Shown: positions 44,572-57,800, numbered from the stretch's first letter. The stretch is 64,000 nucleotides of DNA from Aggregatimonas sangjinii (GCF_005943945.1 NZ_CP040710.1:2181001-2245000); one strand, 5' to 3'. Notes: a model not told the origin generated them from the letters alone. Translations and numbers: made by a program.

Positions 44572-44772
44572 AAAACGAATCGGTAATCGTTTGACCGTTA
44601 TCATCGTCCTGCCTGCTGAAACGATTGATCGCAATTTTCATTAAGTTCGTATGCGATGTAGACCTTAGGACCGAAGGCTCAAATGAACGAGCTTGACAAA
44701 AATAGTTGTAGACCTTGATTCCGATTGCTATGCTGCGTATGTGATTGCCCGTGTTGATCCTAAAATTGAAAT

Positions 44773-45546
44773 ATGAAATTTAGAACCCTTTTATTTTCCC
44801 TATGCTTTTTGGTAGCGACAGTAAATTCTTTCTCACAGGCGCGGGAATATTATCAACTTAAGGTATATTCTTTTGAGAATGAGACCCAACAGCAGCTTAC
44901 CGATGAATATCTTGAAAATGCCTTTCTACCGGCATTAAAGCGACTTGATATCGATGATGTTGGTGTTTTCAAACCCATAGCAACCGATAGCTTAACCCTA
45001 AAAAGAACCTATGTACTTATTCCTTTCAATTCCTTGGCGCAGTTCAGCCTTTTGGAAAATACGCTGATGAAGGACGAGATTTATCTGGCAGCGGGCGCAG
45101 CCTATCTCAATGCCGCCCACGATGCCCCGCCTTACCAACGCATAACATCGGTATTGATGAAGGCGTTCACAGAAATGCCGGAAATGAGGGCCTCAAAGCT
45201 CGAGGGTCCTCGAAAGGATAGAATTTATGAATTACGGAGCTACGAAGCGGCCACCGAAGATCTTTACAGAAAGAAGGTGGATATGTTCAATGCGGGAGGA
45301 GAAGTACGCCTCTTTAATCGGTTGGGGTTCAATGCCGTTTTTTATGCGGAAGTGCTTTCCGGAGCCCAAATGCCCAATTTGATGTACATGACCACTCATG
45401 CGAACATGGAAACCAGGGATGCCAATTGGAAGGCTTTTGGTGATTCCCCGGAATGGGCCGAGCTAAAAAAAGTGCCCAAATATCAAAATACGGTTTCGCG
45501 AAATGACACCAAGTTGCTCTACCCCACCGATTATTCCGATTATTGA
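44773..45546 (+). CDS. secreted NIPSNAP-family protein
   Basis: A 257-residue protein with signal peptide (FSLCFLVATVNSFSQA). Two tandem ferredoxin-like NIPSNAP domains are visible: one begins YYQLKVYSFENETQQQ and the second IYELRSYEAATEDLYRKK. The latter has MYMTTHANMETRDANWKAF. NIPSNAP proteins lack a clear enzymatic role. It stands alone, with a 201-bp gap upstream that holds two copies of TGTAGACCTT (44657 and 44707), and converges with the next gene. Confidence 0.88.
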   Translation: MKFRTLLFSLCFLVATVNSFSQAREYYQLKVYSFENETQQQLTDEYLENAFLPALKRLDIDDVGVFKPIATDSLTLKRTYVLIPFNSLAQFSLLENTLMKDEIYLAAGAAYLNAAHDAPPYQRITSVLMKAFTEMPEMRASKLEGPRKDRIYELRSYEAATEDLYRKKVDMFNAGGEVRLFNRLGFNAVFYAEVLSGAQMPNLMYMTTHANMETRDANWKAFGDSPEWAELKKVPKYQNTVSRNDTKLLYPTDYSDY

Positions 45547-45580
45547 TTGCTGTAATTTTAAAAATGTCAGTACAGGATAT

Positions 45581-45877
45581 TTAGCTTTTCAAAACAAATT
45601 CCACCATTTCGCGATGTTCATCGTTTAAGGAGCCATCAAAAAAAGGTCTCCCTGCTTGTCGATACCAGTATCCTGCATTGAAATCATCACCCTCCTTTCG
45701 ATGAAGATAGGCATGCGCCCAACTGCCTAGGGATGTGTGCAATTCCTGGGCAATATCGTGAGCCGCTTCCCAATTTCCCTTGGCATCGTACCAAAGTGCT
45801 ATCAATGCTTCAGGCCAATCTGCTGGCGGAGTATCCTCTGAGAGCATATTTTGAAATTCTTTATAGTTTTTAATCAT
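45581..45877 (-). CDS. conserved hypothetical protein, 98 residues
   Basis: A small soluble protein, Trp- and Ala-rich: PADWPEALIALWYDAKGNWE, then HDIAQELHTSLGSWAHAYLH and GYWYRQAGRPFFDG. The pattern of paired helices with Trp/His suggests a helical bundle. No domain function is known to me. It lies 15 bp after the M23 peptidase gene on the minus strand and is probably co-transcribed. Confidence 0.75.
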   Translation of the reverse strand: MIKNYKEFQNMLSEDTPPADWPEALIALWYDAKGNWEAAHDIAQELHTSLGSWAHAYLHRKEGDDFNAGYWYRQAGRPFFDGSLNDEHREMVEFVLKS

Positions 45878-45892
45878 TTTTAGCCAATAAAA

Positions 45893-46471
45893 TCAACGCA
45901 ACCAAATATCCGGATTCAGATAGAACATTCGTTTCCAACCCTGAACCGATACCTCGTCATATAAATTCGGATATGGGAAAGGCGTGGTAATCGCATAGTG
46001 TAAATGCGGGGGTTTTCCTTTCGCATTCCCAGTATCGCCCACGGTACCGATGACCGTGCCCCTTTTTAAAGGCTTGAACACAAAAGTCTTTATGTCATCT
46101 AAATGGGCATAATAATGAAAACGCCATTTGGGGCCTAGCACCATTACGGACTTCCCCCCTTTTCCTCCTTCAAAGGTATACACCACAATCCCATTGGTCG
46201 CTGATACCACGTTTGTTCCCCTATCGGCAAAAATATCGATACCCTTGTGCGTAATCGAGGTTCCCCAGGGGTAAGCCCAAAATGAACGTTCATCCCAACT
46301 CTTCGTCGTGGCATTTTCTACGGGTACGATCATTCGTTGTGGCAGTAAAAAGCCCACCCCGATGAAGGCCAAAGGCACCCAAAACCATCTCCGCAAACTA
46401 GGATTGCGTACCAAAAATGCCAATGACATCAATAAGGCATACCAAAAACGTCTTGTGGTGTTGGTAATCAT
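45893..46471 (-). CDS. M23 family metallopeptidase
   Basis: About 193 residues from the ATG at 46471 (MITNTTRRF); the frame is open 51 bases further upstream from another ATG. One or two hydrophobic N-terminal segments anchor it to the inner membrane. The zinc motifs are THKGIDIFAD (HxxxD) and PHLHYAIT (HxH). It should cleave peptidoglycan cross-bridges or act as an inactive activator; the motifs are intact, so activity is likely. It is encoded just upstream of the 98-residue gene. Confidence 0.88.
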   Translation of the reverse strand: MITNTTRRFWYALLMSLAFLVRNPSLRRWFWVPLAFIGVGFLLPQRMIVPVENATTKSWDERSFWAYPWGTSITHKGIDIFADRGTNVVSATNGIVVYTFEGGKGGKSVMVLGPKWRFHYYAHLDDIKTFVFKPLKRGTVIGTVGDTGNAKGKPPHLHYAITTPFPYPNLYDEVSVQGWKRMFYLNPDIWLR

Positions 46472-46645
46472 CTTTTTGCAGTGTTCATCGCTACTATTCA
46501 AAAGTAACAAAAGCATCTTCAAATTGAATCGCTACCCTTTTACTTCTTTCTATGAATCTTAGGAAATGGCGTTGGACATCGGACTGTTTCTAAAATTTCA
46601 GTAATTTCACGGTCGAATAAATCGACCGGAAACCACTGACCATTA

Positions 46646-47785
46646 ATGAAATCAATCTCGCTCGTTTTACTATTGTCTTGCTTTATTGCTGTACCCTTGA
46701 ATGGTCAAGAAGTTGATCCAAAGCCAAAATTCGATATCGATTTTGGAGGTGCCTTACGCTATAACTATGTCTATTCTTCATGGAAGCCCAATCAGCAAAA
46801 GCGTGGTGGGGATATTGGTTTTGAGGTCTTTCGGATCAATGTTGATGCCACCTATGGCGATTTGGAACTTCATATAGACCAACGGTTTTATTCCAAGGCT
46901 TTCGGCGGTGCATTCCTTAAATACGGCTGGTTTCAATACAATCTTAATAAGGAGAGTCATCTTAAATTAGGGCTAATACCTGTATATTTCGGACCGCAAC
47001 AGTTCAACTCAAATAGTTGGTTTTTTCAGCTTCCGTTTTATATAGGGTTTGAAGACGATCACGACATGGGTATCAGTTACGACTATGAAAACGAGCATTT
47101 CCGTTTAGACGTGGCTTTTCATAAAAATGCAGAGGCACTCACTTTCGGGGATAATGCCCCCGTATCACCGGACCGGTATTCGTATGACTTTTCCGGTCGC
47201 AACAAAGAGGTCAACCAATTTAATCTAAGGTTCAACTATAAATTGAATGGAGCGGTAAAACAGCTCTTAGGCACCTCAGTTCAATATGGCGGCATCTGGA
47301 ATCTGGACACTCAGGAAACCGGAACTCAGGCAGCCTTGGGGCTTCACTATCAAATGGATTACAAACGAATTAATCTAAAGACACAGTTTATTTCCTACAA
47401 CAACAAACCCGAAAATAGCGATGGTGAATCTCGGGATATCATTGAGATGGCCGCCTATAATTTTCCGTACAACACCGCGGCCAAGGCAAATACCTATTCC
47501 GTAGCACTGGCCTATACCATTCCCGTGAATTGGGGCCCATTTAACTCCGTTCAATTATACAACGATTACACCTACATGGATAAGGCAATAGCCACATGGG
47601 AGGATACCCAAATGAATGTAACCGGTATGTTTTTGGATATTAAGCCTGTTTATATCTATATTGATTACGCCCAGGGTCTCAACCATCCTTGGCTGGAGCC
47701 CAACCCTACCAATGCCCTTACGACAGGCGACCCTAACAATGGCTGGGAAAGCAGGTTCAACATCAATATTGGATTTTACTATTAG
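46646..47785 (+). CDS. outer-membrane porin-like beta-barrel
   Basis: A 379-residue protein with a signal peptide (LVLLLSCFIAVPLNGQ). The mature part alternates hydrophobic and polar strands with aromatic girdle residues (ALRYNYVYSSW, FDIDFGGAL, GIFLKYGW-type strands) and ends in an aromatic strand (NINIGFYY), typical of a 16-strand porin, perhaps of the phosphate-selective (OprP/OprO) type. It ends 2 bp before the cache-channel gene. This makes an operon with the two paralogues that follow, and the porin may bring in their ligand or ion. Confidence 0.75.
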   Translation: MKSISLVLLLSCFIAVPLNGQEVDPKPKFDIDFGGALRYNYVYSSWKPNQQKRGGDIGFEVFRINVDATYGDLELHIDQRFYSKAFGGAFLKYGWFQYNLNKESHLKLGLIPVYFGPQQFNSNSWFFQLPFYIGFEDDHDMGISYDYENEHFRLDVAFHKNAEALTFGDNAPVSPDRYSYDFSGRNKEVNQFNLRFNYKLNGAVKQLLGTSVQYGGIWNLDTQETGTQAALGLHYQMDYKRINLKTQFISYNNKPENSDGESRDIIEMAAYNFPYNTAAKANTYSVALAYTIPVNWGPFNSVQLYNDYTYMDKAIATWEDTQMNVTGMFLDIKPVYIYIDYAQGLNHPWLEPNPTNALTTGDPNNGWESRFNINIGFYY

Positions 47786-47787
47786 AA

Positions 47788-49896
47788 ATGGTCAAGAAAT
47801 TACTTTACGGAGTGGCGATCATCATTTTTATAACGCTAATCTACCATGCATACGAACTGTACAGCTATACCGAACAGCGCACTGAAACGGCGCTTCGCAA
47901 GGCTAATGAGACCACAAATACGCTAAAGGTCCAGGTTGATTCGATCCTTCAAATTATCGAGGGCGAGGGTGAACGATTGGCTGCTTTGTTCGGAGCAAAT
48001 GAGTATACGAAGGAAGAAATACTGACAATCATTAAGGAAAGTTCAATCGGGATACCGGAATTACAGGGAATAACGGCATGCTACGAACCCTATGCCTTTG
48101 ATGACGACAAAAGGCTTTTTTGCCCTTACTTCAATAAAAGTAGCGGTGATTATGTTTTCGTAGAAGATAGTTACGATTATTCAGATCCTACCCTCGAAGG
48201 TACGGATTGGTATACCAGCGTAAGGGAAAACGGTTCGAAATGGGTAGAGCCATACTATGCAAAGGCGGGCAAGGACTGGTATATTGATTTTGGAATCCCG
48301 TTTCACTACCAAACAGGACCAAAAAAAGGACAGGTGCGCGGAACGATTACCATGAGCCTGGTAGCCAGCAGGTTTAAGAGTTTGATACTTTCGTTGAGTT
48401 TGGGCAAAACGGGTTACGGTATCATCACCTCGAAAGAAGGAAATTTTTTATCCCATCCGATCAACGATTATGTAGGCACCACGAACTTAAAATTAGTCCA
48501 ACAGAAAGAGAAACAACCCGAACTGGTCAGGGTTTTCGACAGTATCCGAACAGGAAAATCAGGTACCGTTACCTACACCCAATTGGATACTGATGATGAG
48601 GTAATTTTTCAATACGATAAAATACCTACCTCTGACTGGGGCTTGGGACTTCAATTCTTGAAAAAGGAATTAGTAGGAAATACTTCCGAAAGAAATCACA
48701 GGTATATCAAATTGGCCCTATTGTTCTCGGCCTTGCTTTTGATTCTTATCGCTATTTATTTTAATAAAGACTATCTGGATGTTGGTGAAATCTGGCAATT
48801 GAGTATTCTAGCTTCCACCCTGATTATTTTGAACATCGGTTTTATTTGGTATTTACAACATACAGGTACTCGCGCTTTTGAGGAACAAAGTCCGCCTATT
48901 TCAACTACAAGTGGTTTGGAGAATTTCGTAAGCCAACAGCACCGCCGTCTGGATAACTTAAAGCTATCCAAATCGATTCCCGTACCTACCGGGCTGTTCA
49001 TACAACGTATGGCTTTCGAAAATAGCTACAACATCAATGTTTCCGGAACAGTTTGGCAAAAGTATCCGTTAGATGTGGCAGATAAAGTGCAAACCGGATT
49101 CTTGATGCCTCAAGTTTCCCCCTTCGCCGAGGCCTCATATATTGAAGAAAAATACCGAAAAAAAATAGAGGCAACCATAAATCAAGAGGGGTATCTGTTA
49201 ATTGGCTATGACCTTCGGGTAACTCTACAACAAAGCTTGGACTATAGCAGCTTTCCGTTCGACAAAAGACATGTGCGTATCGATTTAGTTCCCAAAAATA
49301 GTGAGGATAGACTATTGTTCACCCCCGACCTTGATAGCTATGAAATCACGAATCCGACCAGAAAACCAGGATTGAACCCCGAGGTGAAAATATCGGGTAA
49401 TCGAATTATGAAAAGCTATTTTAGCTACACCACGAAATCGTTTGACACCGATTTTGGTTTCGGCTCGAAAACACTCTTTGAGGAGGTGCCCATACTCCAT
49501 TATAATGTGGATTTGAGGCGCAAATTATTGAATGTTTTCATCACCTACCTGATTCCCATTTTCGTGAGCCTGCTCATGATTTTTATTCTCATTATGGCCT
49601 GTGCGAAGACCGAAGAGCGCCAAGGCATCATCGAAGGTATGGCGGCATTCTTTTTTGTGTTGGTGTTTTCGCATATTGATTTGCGCAAGGAAATCATCAC
49701 CGCGGATTTGATTTACATGGAGTACTTCTATTTCATTACCTATTTCATCATAATGGTGACGACTTGGAATTTGATTACCTACGCCAAGAGCAAAAGCCCT
49801 TTGTTCGATTACGAAGAAAACCTGATTTTTAAATCCCTATATTTTCCCTTTTTCTTTTTGTGTGTCTTAATCGTGACTTTGGCCAAATTTTATTGA
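47788..49896 (+). CDS. dCache sensor fused to pentameric-ligand-gated-ion-channel-like module (paralogue A)
   Basis: A 702-residue inner-membrane protein. Order: helix 5-24; periplasmic dCache-like domain about 30-300 (CYEPYAFDDDKRLFCPYF, TDWYTSVRENGSKWVEPYY, VRGTITMSLV, KTGYGIITSKEGNFLSHP); helices at about 306-325 and 336-356; then a module with the pentameric channel pattern. That module has strands SIPVPTGLFIQRMAFENSY and VSGTVWQKYP, GYDLRVTLQQ, and the Pro-loop FPFDKRHVRIDL (489-500). Four helices follow: 582-604, 612-630 (pore-lining, HIDLRKEI at its end), 641-663 and 679-699. Helix count puts the channel C terminus outside, as in the family. I infer a chemosensor-gated channel; the ligand is unknown. 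Confidence 0.72.
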   Translation: MVKKLLYGVAIIIFITLIYHAYELYSYTEQRTETALRKANETTNTLKVQVDSILQIIEGEGERLAALFGANEYTKEEILTIIKESSIGIPELQGITACYEPYAFDDDKRLFCPYFNKSSGDYVFVEDSYDYSDPTLEGTDWYTSVRENGSKWVEPYYAKAGKDWYIDFGIPFHYQTGPKKGQVRGTITMSLVASRFKSLILSLSLGKTGYGIITSKEGNFLSHPINDYVGTTNLKLVQQKEKQPELVRVFDSIRTGKSGTVTYTQLDTDDEVIFQYDKIPTSDWGLGLQFLKKELVGNTSERNHRYIKLALLFSALLLILIAIYFNKDYLDVGEIWQLSILASTLIILNIGFIWYLQHTGTRAFEEQSPPISTTSGLENFVSQQHRRLDNLKLSKSIPVPTGLFIQRMAFENSYNINVSGTVWQKYPLDVADKVQTGFLMPQVSPFAEASYIEEKYRKKIEATINQEGYLLIGYDLRVTLQQSLDYSSFPFDKRHVRIDLVPKNSEDRLLFTPDLDSYEITNPTRKPGLNPEVKISGNRIMKSYFSYTTKSFDTDFGFGSKTLFEEVPILHYNVDLRRKLLNVFITYLIPIFVSLLMIFILIMACAKTEERQGIIEGMAAFFFVLVFSHIDLRKEIITADLIYMEYFYFITYFIIMVTTWNLITYAKSKSPLFDYEENLIFKSLYFPFFFLCVLIVTLAKFY

Positions 49897-49975
49897 GATA
49901 GAAAACAAACAATTTCGGATGCCTTACATTATATGCCCATCTGTGAACATTTAAACCATAGCTGATCGCCCATTT

Positions 49976-52084
49976 ATGTTCAAAAAGATTTTTGCCGGTC
50001 TTGCCCTAGTAGTGCTCACTGCAGTGCTATTTCATTCCGTTGCCCTTTATCGCTTTACGCAAGAGCGGAATGCCATGGTTACCACGAAAGCCGAACAAAC
50101 TATGGATTCGCTTAAGGGACAGGTCGACACTATCTTGCGCACTATAGTCGCAGAGGCCGATCGCTTAGCGGACGACTTTGGAGCCAATGACTACACTCAA
50201 GAACAAATTGAAGATATCATCCAGAACTCGGCCCTTAAAATACCCCAATTACAAGGTGTTACGGCCTGCTTTGAACCTTATGCCCAATCGGATGATAGAA
50301 GACTCTACTGCCCTTATTACGACAAGGGTTTAGGGAAACGCATCTACCTAGAGCAAGGGTATGATTATACCGACACCGAAACTCCAGGAACAGCTTGGTA
50401 TACGGGGGTTCGCGACGCAGGTGCAAAATGGGTAGAGCCTTATTTTGGAACCAACATCAAAGACTGGTTCATCGATTACGGCACCCCTTTTTACTATTCC
50501 TCCGGGCCTAAGAAAGGTCAGGTACGGGGTACCATTACCATGAGTTTTCTAACGAGTGGTTTTAAAAATATGGTGCTTTCGCTTAGCCTTGGCAAAACCG
50601 GATACGGTATCATCACTTCCGCCAATGGAACCTTTTTATCGCATCCGGTAAACGACTACGTTGGTACGGCGAGCTTGGATAGTATCAACAAAGTACAGCG
50701 ACAACCGGAATTGAAAAAAGCATTTAACGCCATTCAAGCGGGTGAAAAGGGTACGGTTTTTTTCAATCAAGAAGAAACAGGGGAAGATGCGCTTTTCATC
50801 TATGATAAAATTCCAACTTCCGATTGGGGTATCGGTCTACTGTTTTACACCCGCGAATTGTCGGGCGATATATCGGATTTAAACGAACGGTATATCAAGC
50901 TGGCCTTGTGGATTTCGCTATTTCTAATCATGATTATAGCCGTCTATTTCAATAAGGACCATCTAGACGCCGGAGAAATCTGGCAACTAAGCATCCTCGC
51001 TACCATTTTATTGATATTGAATATTGTCTTTATCTGGTACTTGCAGCATGCCCGTATGAGTAATGAGGAAAACCTGAATCCGCCCGTTTCGGACATGGGC
51101 AGCTTAGGGAATTTCGTAAGCCAACAGCATCAACGCTTGGAAGCATTGCGACTGCCAAAATCAATTCCTATACCCACGGGAATATTGGTGCAGCGAATCG
51201 CTTTTCAGAACAGTTACAATGTAAACATATCTGCTACCGTTTGGCAAAAGTACCCAATTGACATTATCGATAAGATACAGGTAGGTTTTACTTTACCGCA
51301 GACCTCCCCTTTTGCCGAAGCTTCTTATATAGAGGAAATCTACCGAAAGATAATCCCGCCACAAGGAAGTACAGCGGGCTATCTACTAATCGGTTGGGAA
51401 TTTCGGGTAACCCTGCAACAATATCTGGATTATCAAGACTTTCCGTTCGACAAGCGGCACATAAGTATGGATATTGTACCAATTAGCGCGGAGGATCAAC
51501 TGGTTTTCGTACCCGACCTACAAAGTTATGAGTTTACCAATCCTACAAAAAAACCCGGATTGGATAAGGAAGTAAAAGTTTCTGGGAATATTGTTACCAA
51601 AAGTTATTTCAGTCTTAGCCGCCAATCCTACGATAGCGATTTCGGATTCGGATCGAAAACCCTATTTGAAGATGTTCCGGTCTTGCATTATAATATTGAT
51701 TTACGACGAATTCTTTTGAATGTATTCGTCACCTATCTCATCCCGATTTTTGTCAGTCTTATCATGATGTTCATTCTCCTACTAGCGGCCAACAAAACGA
51801 AGGAACGCCAAGGCATTATCGAAGGTATGGCGGCATTCTTTTTTGTGTTGGTGTTTTCGCATATTGATTTGCGCAAGGAAATCATCACTGCCGACCTTAT
51901 TTTCATCGAGTATTTTTATTTCATTACCTACTTCATGATCATCCTCACTACTTGGAATTTGATTACCTACGCCAAAAACAAGGCGCCGATTTTCGATTAC
52001 AACGACAATCAGATTTTCAAAGCCTGCTTTTTTCCTTTTTTCTTTCTTTGTATGTTGATCGTAACCCTGTCAGAATTTTACTAA
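49976..52084 (+). CDS. dCache sensor fused to pentameric-ligand-gated-ion-channel-like module (paralogue B)
   Basis: A 702-residue paralogue of the gene just upstream, co-linear with it throughout. The dCache motifs recur (CFEPYAQSDDRRLYCPYY, TAWYTGVRDAGAKWVEPYF, GKTGYGIITSANGTFLSHP). The channel module has SIPIPTGILVQRIAFQNSY, ISATVWQKYP, the Pro-loop DFPFDKRHISMDI and the same four-helix end. The pore helix block ERQGIIEGMAAFFFVLVFSH is unchanged in protein and nearly unchanged in DNA. Differences elsewhere are spread through the sensor and linkers, so the two could sense different ligands or form mixed pentamers. It starts 79 bp after paralogue A. Confidence 0.72.
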   Translation: MFKKIFAGLALVVLTAVLFHSVALYRFTQERNAMVTTKAEQTMDSLKGQVDTILRTIVAEADRLADDFGANDYTQEQIEDIIQNSALKIPQLQGVTACFEPYAQSDDRRLYCPYYDKGLGKRIYLEQGYDYTDTETPGTAWYTGVRDAGAKWVEPYFGTNIKDWFIDYGTPFYYSSGPKKGQVRGTITMSFLTSGFKNMVLSLSLGKTGYGIITSANGTFLSHPVNDYVGTASLDSINKVQRQPELKKAFNAIQAGEKGTVFFNQEETGEDALFIYDKIPTSDWGIGLLFYTRELSGDISDLNERYIKLALWISLFLIMIIAVYFNKDHLDAGEIWQLSILATILLILNIVFIWYLQHARMSNEENLNPPVSDMGSLGNFVSQQHQRLEALRLPKSIPIPTGILVQRIAFQNSYNVNISATVWQKYPIDIIDKIQVGFTLPQTSPFAEASYIEEIYRKIIPPQGSTAGYLLIGWEFRVTLQQYLDYQDFPFDKRHISMDIVPISAEDQLVFVPDLQSYEFTNPTKKPGLDKEVKVSGNIVTKSYFSLSRQSYDSDFGFGSKTLFEDVPVLHYNIDLRRILLNVFVTYLIPIFVSLIMMFILLLAANKTKERQGIIEGMAAFFFVLVFSHIDLRKEIITADLIFIEYFYFITYFMIILTTWNLITYAKNKAPIFDYNDNQIFKACFFPFFFLCMLIVTLSEFY

Positions 52085-52260
52085 AAGTGCTTAGCAATTA
52101 TAAGTAAGTTCTCTATAATGAAGTGTCTTTGTGGGTGCTGCAAATACCCTAATCGGAATTCTTCGAAGGATGTTTATTTTTTTTAATGGGTCATTCCTTT
52201 GTTTAAATGAACAAATGTAGGCTACAGAATTAACTAGCTTGCAACTATAACTTTAAATGA

Positions 52261-52434
<174 letters not shown>

Positions 52435-52486
52435 CATTGCACCACTGAAAATCAAAATATTGCTATGAACATCAGCGTAGTATGGA

Positions 52487-54826
<2,340 letters not shown>

Positions 54827-57800
54827 ATGAAAAATTTTACTTCCAAGGTGTTATGCCTTGTGTTTACATTGGCATTGGGAATAAACCTGATGCATTCGAA
54901 CTACAAGGAATCCGATTCAGGATTTCTGACGACGCACGTCGATAAGGTTTCCCCAGGGATTTCCGACCTCGACGAAGTTCCCATTCAATGTTCCGGAGAA
55001 GCAGTTATCCCGGAATATGAAGTTGATGGGGAATGGTTGAGTGGTAATAACGATTTGGTTGTTGCCGAAGGTACATCGCTTAAACTTAGTGGTCTTCCCA
55101 ATAAGCTAAGTTTCTCCATAGAATTGCCAAGTGGCGAGATTGTCGGGGATGATTATGACCTGGGAAGCGTAACTCCTTCACAAAACGGAACCTATATCGT
55201 ACGTTCTCACCAAGGATGTGAGACCATTATTGCCTTAACCGTTGAGGGAAGCAGTACAGGCGACACCGGTAACGAATCGAATTGTGACGGAGCAGCCGTT
55301 ATTCCTGAATACCGAATTAACGGTGAGTGGCTAAGCGGTAATAATCAAGTTACGGTCGAGGAAGGCACAGCGGTAGAGCTGAGTGGCCTACCTAATAGTC
55401 TCTCCTTATCAATTCAGCTTCCCAATGGCCAAATTGTGGGTGACGATTATAATTTGGGAAATGTTACTCCTGAAGCGAACGGCACCTATATCGTACGTTC
55501 TTCCGGAGGATGTGAAACGACTATAATGTTAACCGTAGAAGGCGGGAACACAGAAAATCCAAACCCCGATACAACCTGCAATGGCCGTACGGTCATACCT
55601 GAGTATGAGGTTGACGGAGAATGGTTAAGTGGTGACAACGAATTGGTATTGGAAGAGGGCACGGCACTTAAGCTTAGTGGGCTCCCAAACAGTTTGTCCT
55701 TATCTATTATTCTTCCCACTGGTGAAGAAGTGGCCGATGATTACGATTTAGGTACGATTACCTCTTCCGACGAAGGAACTTATATCGTGAGGTCATCGGA
55801 AGGTTGCGAATCCGCAATCAATCTTACGGTAACTGGAGGTGAAACAGCTTGCGAAGGCGAAAATGTAATTCCTGAATACCAAATTGATGGAGAATGGTTA
55901 AGTGGGGAAAATAGAATTTCCGTACCACAAGGTACTCCAGTGGTCATAAGCGGTTTGCCAAACACTTTAAGTTTAATGGTAGAATTACCGAATGGGGAGA
56001 TTCAAGATGATGATTTCAGCTTAGGGAATATTACTACTGCTCAAGCAGGCACGTACACGATTCGCTCTTCGCAAGGATGCTCGACTACATTAACAATAGA
56101 TGTAATCGAAGAGCCCACTGCAGATTGTGTCGGAGAGACTATTATTCCAGAATATCAGGTTGATGGTGAATGGTTGGACGGTGACAAGCAGCTTTCGATA
56201 TCCGAAGGTACAATGCTGGTTCTTAGCGGTCTTCCCAATTCCTTGCGACTATCAATAGAATTGCCAAATGGCAGTATTGTGGGCGATGATTATGATCTTG
56301 GGAGCGTGACACCTTCAGATAGCGGTACGTATATTATACGTTCCGAGGAAGGTTGCGAGGTATCCTTTGCGTTAACCGTGACCGATGATGGCAATTCAGG
56401 TCCAGAAGATCCGGGTGGAGATGGCCCGGCAGTAGGCGCACAACGTGTAGAAGCAGAAACGGAAGCGGAAGCGGAAGTAGAATCCGAAACCGATGACGGA
56501 GTTGCGGCTGGTTCTGTAGCCGTAGGTGCTGCAGGTGCGGCTTTAAGCCCTAATTCTGCTGCAGTCAGTAGAACCTCGGGGTCTATTTCGAAAAGTACCA
56601 ACGTTCCGGCCGAGCGATTGAATCCGGATGAATCTACCAGTCAAGGTGGAAGCAGTGATGGTGCACCGGAACCCGGTGACAATGAAAGTGGCGGTGACAC
56701 GACGGATGAAGGTAGTGAAGCTGAGGCCGAGGCCGAGGCCGAATCCGAAGCCGAAGCTGAAGTGGCCAACGGTGCCGCCGTTGCAGTGGGCGGATCAGCA
56801 GTTAGTGCAGCCGGTGGCGGACGTAGTGTGTATTTGGATGATGAAGGCCGATTGGTACTTTATCCTTCGGAAGCAACACTGGGAGCCGATGCAAAAACAT
56901 CAACCTCTACGTCGACATCTAAAGTAAACATCACTTTTCCAGCGAACAATGAGCCACAAGGTGGTGGTGGTTCTGGAGGAGGAGGCACTGGAGGTGGCGG
57001 TGGTGACGGCGGTAGCCCCATCACGACCATTGGTGAAAAAACGACTATCAACGAAGATAGCCCCATCAATATCAATGTACTGAGCAACGATACCGGGCCG
57101 ATAGATCCAACGACGGTAGCGATCGAATCACAACCCTCAAATGGTATAGCAGTGGTGAATGCAGATGGTACCGTACGCTATACTCCAGATGCGAATTTTA
57201 ATGGAGAAGATAGTTTTGTCTACTCCGTTGGTGACGGAAACGGGAATAAATCGAACGGTGTGGTTGATGTAACAGTTACGCCAATTAATGATTTGCCCAC
57301 GGTCACAGGAACTATTCCAGATCAAAATGGTGTTGTAGGCCAAGTTTTCAATTACACGATACCATCCGACCTTTTCAGCGATCCGGATGCGAATGATAGA
57401 CAATTAAGTCTAAGTGTAACGAATCTGCCATCAGGTTTGAAAAGGGAGGGTACTCAGATAGTCGGTACACCCAGAGCTCCAGGAGATTTCAAAGTTGCCG
57501 TACAGGCGACAGATGAGGCCGGTGCAACCGTACAGACCGATTTTAATTTGAACATTAGGGCACAGGGAGCATCGAATGTAACCACCGTTGCCGATACAGC
57601 GACTACTGACGAAAATACGGCCACAACGGTACGTGTTCTCGATAACGATCAGGGTCCTGTTGATTCAGCAACTGTTGCAATCGAGAGACAACCCTCTAAT
57701 GGACGGGCTGCTGCCAATCCCGATGGAACAGTAACTTACACGCCTAATCCTGGCTTTTCAGGTGGTGATAGTTTCGTGTATTCTGTTAGGGATACCGATG

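Noticed and set aside
44294-44644. 116-codon frame overlapping the acetyltransferase
   Set aside because: It is a frame shadow of the GNAT gene without any motif.
44657-44716. Direct repeat TGTAGACCTT twice, as a possible regulatory site
   Set aside because: Two 10-base copies in an AT-rich gap 50 bases apart are weak, with no symmetry or known regulator; noted only with the NIPSNAP gene.
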